Positions 50,782 to 62,999 are shown, counted from the stretch's first letter. The stretch: DNA of 64,000 nucleotides from Chrysoperla carnea (GCF_905475395.1 NC_058342.1:31144140-31208139), one strand, 5' to 3'. Numbers and translations are program-made. The notes: generated by a model from the letters alone, not told the origin.

Positions 50782-51055
50782 TTTAATTTAATTATGAGTT
50801 AATCGAAGATCCATCATTTGATGAACAGAGACGACTATAGTTAGTTTATTGATGATTGAAGAGCGATATCTATATTATTAAATTTATAAGCATCACTTGC
50901 ACACAATATATTATATATTTTTGTAGTTGCGTGTTATTGTAAAGCTAAAAGTAAGACATTACTTGACTACAAAGCATGTTTTTGGTTTATATCTATGTAC
51001 CGTACAATAAACCAAAACTTTTTTTACAAAACTGTAGGGAAACAAACACCTTAAA
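50782..51055 (-). repeat. Dispersed repeat family C, 5' half
   Basis: In reverse: gagttaatcgaagatccatc, gaacagagacgactatagtt, attgtaaagctaaaagtaa, caataaaccaaaactttttt, ctgtagggaaacaaacacctt split over 51032-51052. The 3' half is missing. Confidence 0.7.
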
Positions 51056-51689
51056 GTGATGAAATGAATGGCATTTGTGTGATATATCTTCTATAAATGA
51101 TTTTCTCTAAATCTTCAATATTTCAAAAACTATGGTATATATCATAAAATTTGAAACATTAGTCTGAAATATTTTTACTTTTTTTGGTAACGTCCTTAAA
51201 AAGCACCTTTTATTTATAGAAGTTCAAAACGGCTTAAGTTTTACAATAAACAAGTGAAATTAATTTTGACTACGCTCATGTTGATTTAAGATAAATCTGA
51301 TTTATATAATTATTAAAACGTAATGATGTTATTAAATCTTAATTAGATTACTAATTAATTAATTTTTAATAAAAAACATATATTGTAGAGCATATATATT
51401 GTAGAAATGAAACAAGTTTTAAAAAAGAAATGTTTTATGAGTTTTAAAAACGGCATGTTTAATGAGATTTAAAAAAAAGTATTAATGGTTACTTTAGTTT
51501 CAAAAATATTAAGGCTACATTGTTAAGGGTTCTTCTTCTTTATAGCATCCCCCCCCTCTACAAAAATTAGAAAAAAGGAACAAGAAAAGGCCAAAACAAA
51601 AATGAAATTTTCAACGATCCACGAACCTCACGTTTGGATGAAGTTACCATCCCTCCCCACTTCCATGTCACGCTAAAAATACTCTCTAC

Positions 51690-51915
51690 TCACTTTTTGC
51701 GTCCTGAGCACGCTTTAAATGATTTTTCAACTTGATATCTCTTTTCCTTTTTTAGTTATCGTGTCTACGGATGGACAAACAACCGGAAATGGACGAATTA
51801 GGTGATTTTATGAGCATCTATACCAAAATTTTGTTCGCATCATTAATATTTCTAAGCGTTACAAAGTTGGGACTAAACTTAGTATACATATATTTCATGT
51901 ATACAGGATATAATG
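51690..51915 (+). repeat. Dispersed repeat family A copy
   Basis: Contains cgtcctgagcacgcttta, cttgatatctcttttccttt, ggaaatggacgaattaggtg, atttctaagcgttacaaag and the catgtatacaggatata end. Confidence 0.65.
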
Positions 51916-52500
51916 AGTATCAGAAAAGTTAGCATATTTATATTTTAGTTAGCGTCTTTAGCCGGTTTAGTTAAAAAATAACCGTTTAATTTTTGCGGTA
52001 TCCTTTAGTAAAATTTAATTTAAAGGAATATAATAGACCGTAAAATCGTATATAATTTTGAAAAATAAGAACAAATGGTTATTAATCAAATTGAATGAGA
52101 TATTTATGGCGCCTTAAATCTTGAGCATACATTTCGCTGGTAGCACGTATCTTTATATTAATTAATAGATCTGATCATAAAAATCAAAGATTTTGCAGTA
52201 TCTTGGATACAAGTTGAAAAAAAAACGAAATTTTCAATTGACATTCATTTCAATCCTAAATTATTTTGATAATAAATTTTATAAATTGAACACTTTTAAC
52301 TTTAAACTTTTTGTTTAAAAGGCCATTCATTACTTTTAATCAATGTCTGAAATCTTAATTTATTTCTGAAACTTTATACTCGAGTGAACGTAACTAAAAA
52401 TTTACCTTTAAGATATTTCAAATTAGGTTGTTAAGAACTTCAGAACATTGGTAAAATGAGTCCTCAAAAACGGTATTGTGGTAATCCGAAAAAATGTCAA

Positions 52501-52790
52501 CCCTATTAGCTCAGTTGGTTAAGGCGTAACCAATTCCGTCCGCGGTATGCTTAGGTTAGCGGGTTCGATTCCCGCCGTCACAACAAAATTAATTTAATTA
52601 ATAGGTGTAATGGGCTGGTGTAGTGCATGGTATATGCATGAAGGAGGTGCACTCAGCCTCTGAAATTGAGGAGCTAATAAATGAAATTATCAGCGGAAAG
52701 GTGGTAAAACACATATATGGTATCACAATGGGCTCTATAACCTAAGTGCGTCCTTCGTGGACACCCAATATAACCTAACCTAATCTAATC
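52501..52790 (+). repeat. tRNA-derived SINE with telomere-like tail (copy 1)
   Basis: The head ccctattagctcagttggtt contains a Pol III A box (tagctcagttgg), and gggttcgattcccgcc holds the B box (ggttcgattcc) ~55 bases on. A body with gtagtgcatggtatatgcat, gaggtgcactcagcctctga and gtgcgtccttcgtggacacc follows, ending taacctaacctaatctaatc. The A-to-B spacing is longer than in a normal tRNA, and no matching acceptor end follows, so this is a retroposon rather than a tRNA gene. Copies lie at 56187-56385 (-) and 63000-63236 (+). Confidence 0.85.
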
Positions 52791-53387
52791 GGAAAAAATA
52801 GAGCCGGAAAAATAGACCGAAACTTTTATAAACCCGGAGTGTTGTTGTAACTAAAAGTTGATTGAGTTGAGTTTGTCGGCTATAGAGGAGTTGGTTGGAT
52901 TCTGAGTTTTTAGCCTTTGCGTTAAAAAATAAGACACGACACGATTACAGAAATTTTTTCGGTCTATCCCGCTATCCGGGTCTATTTTATCCGATCTATT
53001 TTTTCCTAAATCCTCAAAAATCAGATGAATATTTTTTTGAGCATAATGGAATGAAGGAAAATCATGGAAAATAGTTCATTTAAAACTGATTGAAAGAAAA
53101 TCATAAAACAATAATTGGTGTAAATCCGCTCGAGTATCATACACTTCAAAATATCAATTATTCTTTGTTTCTGACTCTTAAATACATTGTATACAGGTAT
53201 TAATAATATAGTGGTTTTCTAGTAAACTGAACATTAATTTAAGGTATAATGCGGGCATGGGCGAGTTATTTTAAGTCAAAGCCACCATTGTTATAACTTG
53301 GGTGCCATAAACTTTATTGTATGTTCCTTTATCCAAGACCGCATTGCTCATAGAGGAGGAAGCGAGACGTGTATACGACTCTTCTAC

Positions 53388-53663
53388 CTATCTCAGTTTC
53401 TCTAATAGTAATGAGATAGGTAGAAAAAAATGTTGTCTCTCTGTCTTACTCGAACTTACTTGGGCCAGCATTTCTTTGACGATCTCTCTGACCTGAAGTC
53501 CATTGACGTTAAAGCACTCCTGCTGTTCTTGAACAGCTCCAAATGGTTCATGGAGTAGTGGCCGGGGATGGGCCAACCCTTTTTCGATATCCCAACGGAC
53601 CCTATGGTCTAAACCTGTCCCACACCAGGACAGACACTCTAACTTAACCTGACCAAGAATCAT
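53388..53663 (-). pseudogene. Fossil coding fragment (family E relative)
   Basis: A 91-codon minus-strand frame reads ILGQVKLECLSWCGTGLDHR, then VRWDIEKGLAHPRP and NVNGLQVREIVKEMLAQVSS. The DNA around 53455-53525 is homologous to 35967-36030 (ctcacttgagccaacctttg / cttacttgggccagcatttc). Codon use is richer in G+C than the surroundings. Probably part of an old transposable element; I do not recognise the domain. Confidence 0.45.
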
Positions 53664-54061
53664 GCTATTTACATGATATTTCGCGAATAGAATTCCATAC
53701 TAATTGAAATAGACTATACTTATATATTTCAAATACATAAAATACGAACAAAATTATTGAATTTTAATCGCATGCGATTTGTATTTAACTGAACTTGAAA
53801 CATAAGCTATGAATTATGTTCGAACACTTCGAGTACCATCACTATGGATTCAATTGATTATTGCTATTACAGCTATTTGTAAATGTTATGTCCAGTCTGG
53901 CTGACCCCGTGAACCGTGTCAGTCCAGTACATCGACATCGACATTTATATTTCAAAATAATAATGTCTATTCATGCATACAATTCTCAATAAGAGTATTG
54001 TTTTCAATTTTCTAAAATATTTTATTTAGTTTTCTGATGTTGGTAGTACAAAGTTATCTAA

Positions 54062-54618
54062 AGGTAATTGTAAACTTACAGTATTGTAAAAAGGTTTTGG
54101 TTTATTGAACGGTACAAACATATAAACCAAATACATGCCTTATAGTCAAGTAATATGCTATTTTTAGCTTTACAATACCACACAATTACAAAAATATATT
54201 GTGTGCAAGTGATGCTTATAAATTTGATAATATAGATATCTCTCTTCAATCATTAATAAACTAACTATAGTCGTCTCTGTTCATCAAATGATGGATCTTC
54301 CATGAACTCATAATTAAATTAAAATTTTGTTTTGATGTCATCGACAACCTTATATTTTTATGGTATTATTATAAACTACAAGATTGTCTAAATATTTCAG
54401 ATAATTTTTTATCACACTCTTTTTTGATATAGAAATATCCAATTGAAAAGGATTCTTATATGATTCATCATTTTTCCAGTCAACTTTGAACGATAAAATA
54501 ATAATAAAAAGCCCGATGACGTAGGACTTTTGTGATTTTTGGACTTAGTTAATCAAAAAATGTATTTATAAAGTTTTATTTAAATCCCTAGTATTATTCA
54601 ATCCATGCATATCTCCTG
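54062..54618 (+). repeat. Dispersed repeat family C, near-full copy
   Basis: Runs from aaggtaattgtaaacttaca to ttcaatccatgcatatctcc with all family blocks in order. It closely matches the 36190 copy, sharing the cccgatgacgtaggactttt block. Confidence 0.75.
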
Positions 54619-55009
54619 TAGGTATCCTCAATTGTAAGTTGTATCATTTTTTTATGAGCTGAAATGTAGCTGTAGCTGTAGATTGAAGTGCAAAATGAAG
54701 TACACATATATCTTGGAGATGACACGATGGACGCGGACGACGGTATATGACTTTGATAATAAAGTTAGCCTTAAGACAGTGCAGTAGCTTAATTACCATT
54801 GAAGCAAATTATAATTACTTGAATTTTGCATAAACTGTAGACATAAATAATAGATGTCGCATTCTTTTAATTATACTTTATGAACCCAACCACCTTATAA
54901 ATTATTAAGTTTGTTCTGAATCATCCATCCCATCAATTATCAATCATTGGCCTTTTTTTTTTAAATCCACCACTGCCTTAAATTAAACTTTAGGATTTGA
55001 ATTTAAGCA

Positions 55010-55690
55010 TAATAATAATAATAATAGTAATAATACACACACAATAATACAGTCCCTAGCACATAAACCCAAAGGATCCTCTGTGTCCTCCCTGAGAAAA
55101 ACTTGTCATCCAGAGACAAAATGACTGCGAGTAGGAGATGCTATTTATTTTCTCCACCGGAAATGCTTCCAAAATTGATGTGTTCAAGTTTTCGGACCCA
55201 AACATTCTATACCTGACACCCTGCAAGTTTCTGGGGTGGCAAGGTGCAAATAACATGGATAGATTGTCCTCCATGCAGGCCCCTACAAGTGGTATCATCC
55301 GAGATTTCCAACTTATCGCGGGCTAAGTAGTTCAATGGACAGTGTCCCACCACTTTTCTAAACCGTGTTCTACACAGTAAGAAATGTATGGCGTTTACTA
55401 CAATGCTGATATGGTATAGATAAAAACTACTATAGTATCTATGTTAGCATAAGTAATATTACAGTATTGAATAGGGCTATCCAACAGAAGTATTGGTGGT
55501 ATCGCCAACCAGTATGGACCTGAAGCCCATACTGCATTGACTCGTCCGCCATAAGTATGGCCAATGTTTTTATACTTTCAATACAATACACAGTTCACAC
55601 CGATACTAAATAATAGCCTGGCTGTGTTTATTCACAACTTGACCTATCTTATGCCCAGCGTAGTTGCAGCCACTTCTTGATTCGATAAAT
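55010..55690 (-). pseudogene. LINE 3' end with a (TTA)n tail, split by an insertion
   Basis: In reverse: tail (TAA/TTA)n at 55014-55040, the 3' end block (ggatcctctgtgtcctccct in plus text), a broken coding frame with DDTTCR and ACMEDNLSMLFAPCHP-like pieces, then a jump at about 55372 to 55622 where the LINE resumes (gacctatcttatgcccagcg, cttcttgattcgataaatta). Comparison with 25850-25950 shows the two parts were contiguous. Confidence 0.6.
55373..55621. mobile_element. ~250-bp insertion within the LINE fragment
   Basis: Starts cacagtaagaaatgtatggc and ends tagcctggctgtg, giving very short CACAG/CTGTG inverted ends. It contains gtttactacaatgctgatat and actactatagtatctatgtt. Vaguely similar text is at 61755-61860. 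It has no coding capacity. Confidence 0.5.
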
Positions 55691-56186
55691 TACAGAGTTT
55701 CTTGCGATGGAATTGACAGGCGCAGATAAAAGGGACATTTAAGACGACCTCTCTAATATATCGAAGGTTTTCGAATAGAACGTACTTAGATTGTAAAATT
55801 ACTCGACTAAAGTAGTAATTTGATATGGATATTATAAAATTGCAATATTTAATGCTTTCAACAACACTAAATAAAATCAATTCGGGCAAGTGTGCAATAA
55901 TCTTATCCTTCAAGGATCCAGCTCCAAGGAAAAGTAAATAAAATCATCAATGGAGCAACTCGACCCTTTGATGTTTCAGATTTGTGTTTTGGTGACCGGA
56001 CTTTCAATTTTCATTCCAAAAAAGTTTACAAATGTCAGCCATTAAACATTTTCGCTCCAAACAAGCTGTTACCCCGATACTGTATCTCAGGTAAGGGTAG
56101 TATATGTTGGTCGTTTTAGACAACTAGTTCTAATGACGGTTGGTCGTATTAACCGATATGTTATTTAACCGAACTATAAAGGGTAT

Positions 56187-56385
56187 AGGTTAGGTTAGGT
56201 TATACTAGCTGTCCACGAAGGACACACTTAGGCTATAGAGCCCATTGTGATACAATATATGTGTTTTACCACCTTTCCGCTGATAACTTCATTTATCAGC
56301 TCCTCAATTTCAGAGGCTGAGTGCACCTCCTCCATGCATATATCATGCACTACACCAGCCAATCACAACTATTAATTTTATTTTC
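56187..56385 (-). repeat. tRNA-derived SINE, head-less copy (copy 2)
   Basis: Plus text starts aggttaggttaggttatact and agctgtccacgaaggacaca, passes cacctttccgctgataactt and tcagaggctgagtgcacctc, and stops before the tRNA head. Loss of the 5' head is expected from incomplete reverse transcription. Confidence 0.8.
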
Positions 56386-56767
56386 CTGTACTTCGAAATG
56401 TTATTTTTGGTACGGAATCCTAAAAGTAAACAAACTCAAAAAAAAAAACAACAAGTTATGAAATAAATACAATATTTTTTTGCAGATTACTTTTTTGTTT
56501 AAACAAATTTTATGGATATAAAAATGTTTTTACTCGAATAAAATAAAATAAAATTATCAAAACTTTTTTATTTTATTTTAAAACTTTGTTGTAAAAACAT
56601 CTCCATAAAACGCAAATGAATAAATTAATGCGGGAGCTATTTGGTATTGAACATACAAAAACCGGAGAGCATTTTTATTGTTCTTCTACACTCTACAGAG
56701 ATGGATTTAGACTCAACAAGTTAATACCTATTTAAAAGGTCTCTTTCCGGTCTCTTAAAAGACAAAA

Positions 56768-57500
56768 AATCAATCAAGTGATGGATCTTCGATGAACTCA
56801 TAATTAAATTTAAATTTAGTATTGATATCATCGACAATCTTATATTTGGATGGTATTTTTATAAACTACAAGATTGTCTAAATATTTTAGATAGTTTTTT
56901 ATCACACCCTAAAGATTTTTTGATATTCGCACCGTGCGTGAGTTTTATTCGAGGCGATACACTACTTTAATTATAGAATTGTATGGATGCATTTATAATT
57001 GTATGGATTGCATTTATGACTTACATTGAAAATTTAATAATATTGTCTCACAAATTTAAATAAATAATTATGATAATTTATTTGAAAAATAATATTTGTC
57101 CAATTTTATTTCTTCAAAACTTTTAATGCATTAAGTTTAATTAATTAGCGTTTTTCAATAATTTTAATTTGACATATTCTATAACATTAATATGTTAAGA
57201 ACTGCAAATTAGTCATAACAGCCTCCTTTACCGCCGAAAGCGCTTCACTGGAAGCGCTGGCATCGATTTTATTGTCCCTACCATGGCTACGCACACAACG
57301 AATAGAAATATGCAATTGAAAAGAATAACTTTATGATTCATCATTTTTTCAGCCAACTTTGAACGATAAAATAATAATAAAAAGCCCGATGACCTAGGAA
57401 TTTTTTGTGATTTTTGGAAACATTGTTCATCAAAAAATGGATTTATAAAGTTTTATTGAAATCCCTAGTAATATTCAATCTTGGTATATCTCCTTAAATG
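56768..57500 (+). repeat. Dispersed repeat family C interrupted by a ~370-bp insertion
   Basis: Family C text runs from atggatcttcgatgaactca to cctaaagattttttgatatt (56931) and resumes at agaaatatgcaattgaaaag (57303) to ttattgaaatccctagtaat. The first ~300 bases of the family are absent. Confidence 0.7.
56932..57302. mobile_element. Insertion within family C
   Basis: The left end tattcgcaccgtgcgtgag and right end gctacgcacacaacgaata form a weak inverted repeat. It contains a perfect small hairpin AGCGCTTC-actg-GAAGCGCT at 57239-57258. No frame of note. Confidence 0.5.
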
Positions 57501-57796
57501 TATTTTAGTTAATAAAAATAATATCTTGACTCGATTAAAGTCTCATATATCTAAGTCAGAAATTTCTGTAAATGAATATAATTAAAAAGAAAGGTAAAAG
57601 TTTTTGTCGGTTTGACGAAAATAATTTTCAAAGAAGGAAAAAGGAAATAAAGGTAAATAAAATATATTATGTAATGTGAACATATTTACGTAAGCAGATA
57701 AATAAATAGTTGTACAAAGTTCAAAGTGTTCACAACTAAAACTAAAGCATGTGATCTGTGATGTGAACTGAACACTGAGCACTGAACACTGAGCAC

Positions 57797-58346
57797 ATTC
57801 AGTGTCGGATTTAAGGTGATTGTTAACCTGGAGTATTGTTTAAAAGTTTTGGTTTATTGCACGGAACATACATATAAACCAAATATATGCTTTGTAGTCA
57901 AGTAATGAATTATTTTTAGCTTTACAATACCACGCAACTACAAAAATATATAAAATATTGTGTGCAAGTGATGCTTATAAATTTGATAATATAGATATCG
58001 CTCTTCAATCATCAATACACTAACTATAATCGTCTCTGTTCATCAAATGATGGATCTTCGATTAACTCATAATTAAATTAAAATTTTGTTTTGATATCTT
58101 CGACAACCTTATCATTGTCATTTTAGATAGTTTTTTATCACACTCTCTAGATTTTTTGGTATAGAAATATCCAATTGAAAAAGATAAACTTTATGATTCA
58201 TAATTTTTTCAGCCAACTTCGAACGATAAAAAAATAATAAAAAGCTCGTGTTAATAAAAAAATGTATTTATAGAGTTTTATTGAAATCAGTAGTATTAAT
58301 AAATTTAGGCTTCCAGCCCAAAATATCCCATTAAATCCGCCACTGT
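57797..58346 (+). mobile_element. Family C copy bounded by hAT-like ends
   Basis: Starts CAGTGTCGGATTTAAGGTGA and ends TTAAATCCGCCACTG, the same terminal repeats as the elements at 12712 and 22193. The interior is family C (tttggtttattgcacggaac through gttttattgaaatcagtagt). Short microsatellites flank it: tgaacactgagcac units on the left and gtgaaca units on the right. It may be the complete form of family C, or a family C copy nested in a hAT-like element. Confidence 0.5.
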
Positions 58347-59283
58347 ATTGAACATAGTGAACAGTGAACAGTGAACGATGAAAGATTACAGTAATTACAC
58401 CATTTTTCATGCCCTGCCAGTTTTAGAAGCATCTTAATTATCAAACAAATTTATACTTAACCTCACACGTACCTCACAACCTCACATGTACGTTTGTACG
58501 TCTGTCAGCTCTCTTTTGTAACCATAACTTACTATTATAAACCTAGAGCTAGCAATCAAATAACTTTGATTGGAACTTGTAAAATACACAAATTAATGAT
58601 TTTTTTTGTGCTCGGCAAAATCGTTTTACCGTGCTCATGCACCTATCGTTTTTTGACCAATGTTAAATATGACTACTTTTGAAGTCATTTATTTATTTAA
58701 ATAATCGGGCAAGCCTCTTTAAAATTTTCAGAATTGATTTAAACTTAATCCAACTTCACAAAAAAAACCAAGCTTTTTTATTTTAAATTGCTATGGTGCT
58801 CGTACATCCTTAAGGAAAACAAATTGTTAAAATCCTGCAAATACTATTTTCATATTGAAATGAAAATTTTGGATTTAAAAGTGGCCTAGGCCATCCTTTA
58901 TGGCCAAAAAGAAGTAAATTTAATTTCAAAATTTTTCAATTTGACGAACATGTAAATAGAACTTTGCGTTAAAATTGAAGTTATACTTTTAAGGCGCCTT
59001 TTTTTACAAGAAAAGTTCACTGGCTCCTGGTCTATTACCACTAGTAATGTTAGTACACTATATCTATATCTAATATTACATTTCGAATCAATAATATCCA
59101 ACTGTAATACCACTTACTGTAACACTAAAACAAGCCTCTTTATAAGTGTTTTTAACAAATTTTTTCATTGTTATCAAATTACGGGGAATGATTTACTTGG
59201 GTGGTGGTGATTGGATAATCTAATCTTGTTAATGAAGTCCACCATTGCCCAAATCTTGACTAATGATAACAAATCAACGCTTC

Positions 59284-59326
59284 GTTTGCCAGCACCTGCA
59301 CAAACCATGGGCAGGTGCTGGCAAAC
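59284..59326. other. Perfect 16-bp GC-rich hairpin
   Basis: GTTTGCCAGCACCTGC (59284-59299), loop acaaaccatgg, then the exact mirror GCAGGTGCTGGCAAAC (59311-59326). Each arm holds a CACCTG/CAGGTG E-box. It is far richer in G+C than its surroundings and lies outside any repeat I could recognise. Confidence 0.85.
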
Positions 59327-60336
59327 ATAAACCAAAGCTAAACAATGTTTTTTATGGACGTTAATTTAAAATTGAATCAATCTGGGTTTCCAAACTCGAT
59401 TCAACGCTCAACAATCTCCCGCCAATCTTGAACCAATATTAACTCGGTTGTTATTTCGTCTTAATTGTTGTGTAACATCTTTCCGCTCAGTTGTTGTATA
59501 TTTTTTTGGTAGTGATTTTGTAGAAGAGCACGTTATTTGATTTCATTTATATTTAAGTACAACATATTGTTTGTTTACATTACAACAGCATGTGTGTGAC
59601 GACGTGAAGGGAAACATTGTAAGTAGGTAAGCGTGTAAGCGTGTCTTTTTAGGTGCACACAACACCAGGCATCGCGAACCAAAACAACTGACAGGCTACC
59701 CAGCTTCATTTGATTAACATTATAGATCGAAATTGATTTTTATTCAAGATCCGTCGATATATTTGACGGACGCAGAATTTCCTTTTATTCATTCGGCAGC
59801 GGTTCTTTTTTTTCAGTGGATACTGTGTCATGATTTTAATTGATCAATTTTATTGACTCTTTGTGAGGACATAAGACGTTCCCATAGTTTAAGTCTTAAG
59901 GCTAGCTTAAGGAATGTATTTTACACACACTTGAAAAATGAAACGGAACCCTAATCTGAATAATAATCTGATTGAAGAAATAAAGTTATATGTTTAAATA
60001 TCCGGATTGAATTGTAAAATGTCTTACACAGAATGTGACACTAATTTTGAAAACAATCCAATTGATTTATAATAATAATCATAATAAATATCGGATACAA
60101 CGTTCTTTTACTTTTTTTTTTACCAGACCAGACCCACTTGGGTCATTGTGTGGGCCAGATACGTTTTAACAAACATTTATTTTAATATTTATAATAATAC
60201 ATTTTTAATAATGTGAACCTAAATGAAGTTACTTTTTTTTATTTAAATTTATTCTTTTCAATGGAATTTTTATTGTTTTAAATAAAAAATTTCATATCAT
60301 TTCCAAACAATTTTTGGAAATCTATCCTGATCCTGA

Positions 60337-60772
60337 TCTCTATATATTATAAATGCGAAAGTAAGCATATTTGTTTGTTTGTTTGTTTGTTACGCTTTCA
60401 CGCTAAAACTAGCGAATGGTTTTTAATGAAACTGTACAGCAATATAGCTGATATATCAGAATAACACATGAGATATAATTTATAAAGATATATTAATAAA
60501 AAAAAAATTTTAATTAATTTAATTTGACATTATCATAAATTACAGATTTCTGTAAAAATATTTAATATAAAATATTTCACAGTCATCTTTTCTGGTATAC
60601 TCAATGAATAATTACTATTATACTTTAAAAAAAATAGAAAACCATACATATATTTTACCTGTGTAAAACAATCCTTACCATTATTTCGAGTGTTATAGAA
60701 AGTTGATAAGCGAGAACAATCTTTATCAATCTTTACTTTTAAACCCAGCGAAGCGGGTGGGTATCACTCTAG
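60337..60772 (+). mobile_element. Non-autonomous Helitron, 436 bp
   Basis: Starts TCTCTATATATTATAAATGC and ends in CTAG (60769-60772). A hairpin-forming acccagcgaagcgggtgggt lies about 8 bases before the end. It sits between an A (60336) and a T (60773), as expected for Helitron insertion. There is no Rep/helicase frame. A (TTTG)n run lies near its left end. A second related start (tatattataaatgtgaaat) follows directly at 60774. Confidence 0.7.
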
Positions 60773-61009
60773 TATATTATAAATGTGAAATTTTGTGAGT
60801 AATTAAATCATTTTCTAGACTAATTCTGACCCAAGAAAAACGAAAATCCAGTAAAAATTTCAATCAGAGCTTCAGATTTTAATATACAGCCATTAGATCG
60901 AATTTTCATTTTTCGGAATAACTTTTATACACTTTTTACATAAATTACAGGTCATATTTCTAATTTAATCCAATTTTTCAACTACCAATCACCAAATTTT
61001 TGTCCTAAT

Positions 61010-61130
61010 TTGCGCCCTCACGGGTAAACATTGGTGTTTACGAAAATGTTTCAAACAAAAGCTATTTTTTGTTACATTTGGGAAGAAACATTTTTTACAT
61101 TTAAACTTTTGTTCTAAAAGTATGTATGTA
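61010..61130 (+). repeat. Dispersed repeat family A, left end only
   Basis: Contains tttgcgccctcacgggtaaa, gtttcaaacaaaagct and catttaaacttttgttcta, then stops. Confidence 0.65.
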
Positions 61131-61432
61131 TATTTGACTTCTAAGCGTAGCTTAAAAAACTAGCCTCATAAATTCCATGCATTATTGATAAATATTTTTA
61201 CGAAGTAGATCCTACGATTAAGACCCCCGTAAGGCGTTAAAATTCCGCCCACTTATTTAGACAGATTATGGTATGTCGGAAGTATCCAAATGAATCTACC
61301 GAAAAAACACATACAAATCGTTAAAATGTAAAAAAAAAAAGAATTCAAACAATTATTGTGACATATTATTTTGAAAGCGATCATCTCCAGTTCCAGCCTA
61401 CAACATCAGCGCGTACACCATGCTCGTACAAC

Positions 61433-61470
61433 ATCAGAGCATCAGCATCAGCATCAGCAACAAACAATAA
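61433..61470 (+). repeat. (CATCAG)n microsatellite
   Basis: catcagagcatcagcatcag followed by catcagcaacaaac. Confidence 0.7.
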
Positions 61471-62999
61471 TAAATAAAAGGTTTTTTAATGGTAGGTAGG
61501 CGCCACAATTGTAGTAATATTTACAATATTACCTAGCGAACACAGATAAACTCGTACACACTCCTCAGACCTCAGTCCTAAGCACTCACTGTCCTCAGTA
61601 CATGATAACACTGCATCTACCCGCTGAATCTCTCGCCTCTGAGCACACTTGCAAAAATGCAAAAAACTGTGTGATTAATTCAGGGAGCCTATGAATAACC
61701 CAACGATAAACCCCGAAAGTATGCTATGAAAAAAATTCTACAATGTACTGTTTACTACAACTGTAAAACCCACGTATGTAGTAATTATAGTATATATCCA
61801 TGGTAATACCATACAAAATATAAGTAATTAATACCATACAGTATGTCAACAAGTCGGACAAGCCACATACAATGACGTCACGTCCGTTTTAAAATTTGAA
61901 TTTCTCTCACTGAATTTGTACTTTTATTAATTAATTTGTAATGTAATGAAAAAGATATTAATTAGTAAAATAATGGTTGAGTTCAAATGTCCAGCCAATA
62001 AAGTTACGGAAAAAAAATAGTTGAACCAAATTTAAAAATCATGAATATTCTCTATTGTTTGCCTTTGTTACGTCATGCAAGTAAAAAAATGTTGTTTATT
62101 TTTTTACAAGGAACATTTTTTATAACTTTTGTTCTATCTCTAACGGTTTACAAAATGAGTCCTACGGATTCAAGCCCCAATTCACCTATGTTTCTCATTT
62201 AAGAACTCGACACCATAAAAAATTTCAACTTGGTTTCTCGCGTGGGTTCGTTTAATGTTCTGTTGGTTTAACCGTTAAGAGCAAGCAGTTTAAATTTCTT
62301 TAGGGCTCTCTTTTTTAAGGTTAAGTGTTTGAAATATGACTGTTATAGATAAATGAAAGTTTTAAAGCCGTTTAATACTAGACTATTGAGCACACGTGAG
62401 AGAGAGTCAAAAGACGAGAAAAGATGAGAAATATTACAGCAACGTGTGTGTCGTACACCGCTTCAATGCAGTGATATTACTTAGCGATCTCATTTTACAA
62501 TGTGTTCGATATAAAGTCAATCGAACAAAATTACCCATGAAGTATGTTTTGCCTAATCAACGAAAATAAAGAAAACAAGTGAAAACAAACAATTGACTGA
62601 GTTAATTGTTGAAATACCATCCATAGTCAGTGTTGATTTCTTTATCACATTACATATACAAACATGTGAAAAAGACATTGAAAAATATGACTCAAATTCA
62701 GTAAAATTACCACTTGTTGCATGAAATTTTCATAATTTACGTGTCAGCAATATATTGGAGGCCGCCTAGGGGGATTCCAGGTAGATTTATGAGGACTTAA
62801 AAAGGTGGACAAATAGAAGGAAAATGAAACGAAGTATATGAATTTTAAAGGGCACCCGTTGTGGGTCCAAGTAGAATTACGAAGACTTAACAAAAAATCC
62901 ATTGAAATCAAAAATCCGATAAGGAGCCACGACAATTGTAAATGCAGCACTGACTGACCGTTTGAATATAGTGTAAGATAGCCAGTCGCTCTAGTCGCC

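Noticed and set aside
52501-52585. Functional tRNA gene
   Set aside because: A and B boxes are present, but their spacing is too long, the acceptor stem does not close, and the unit continues into a SINE body repeated elsewhere.
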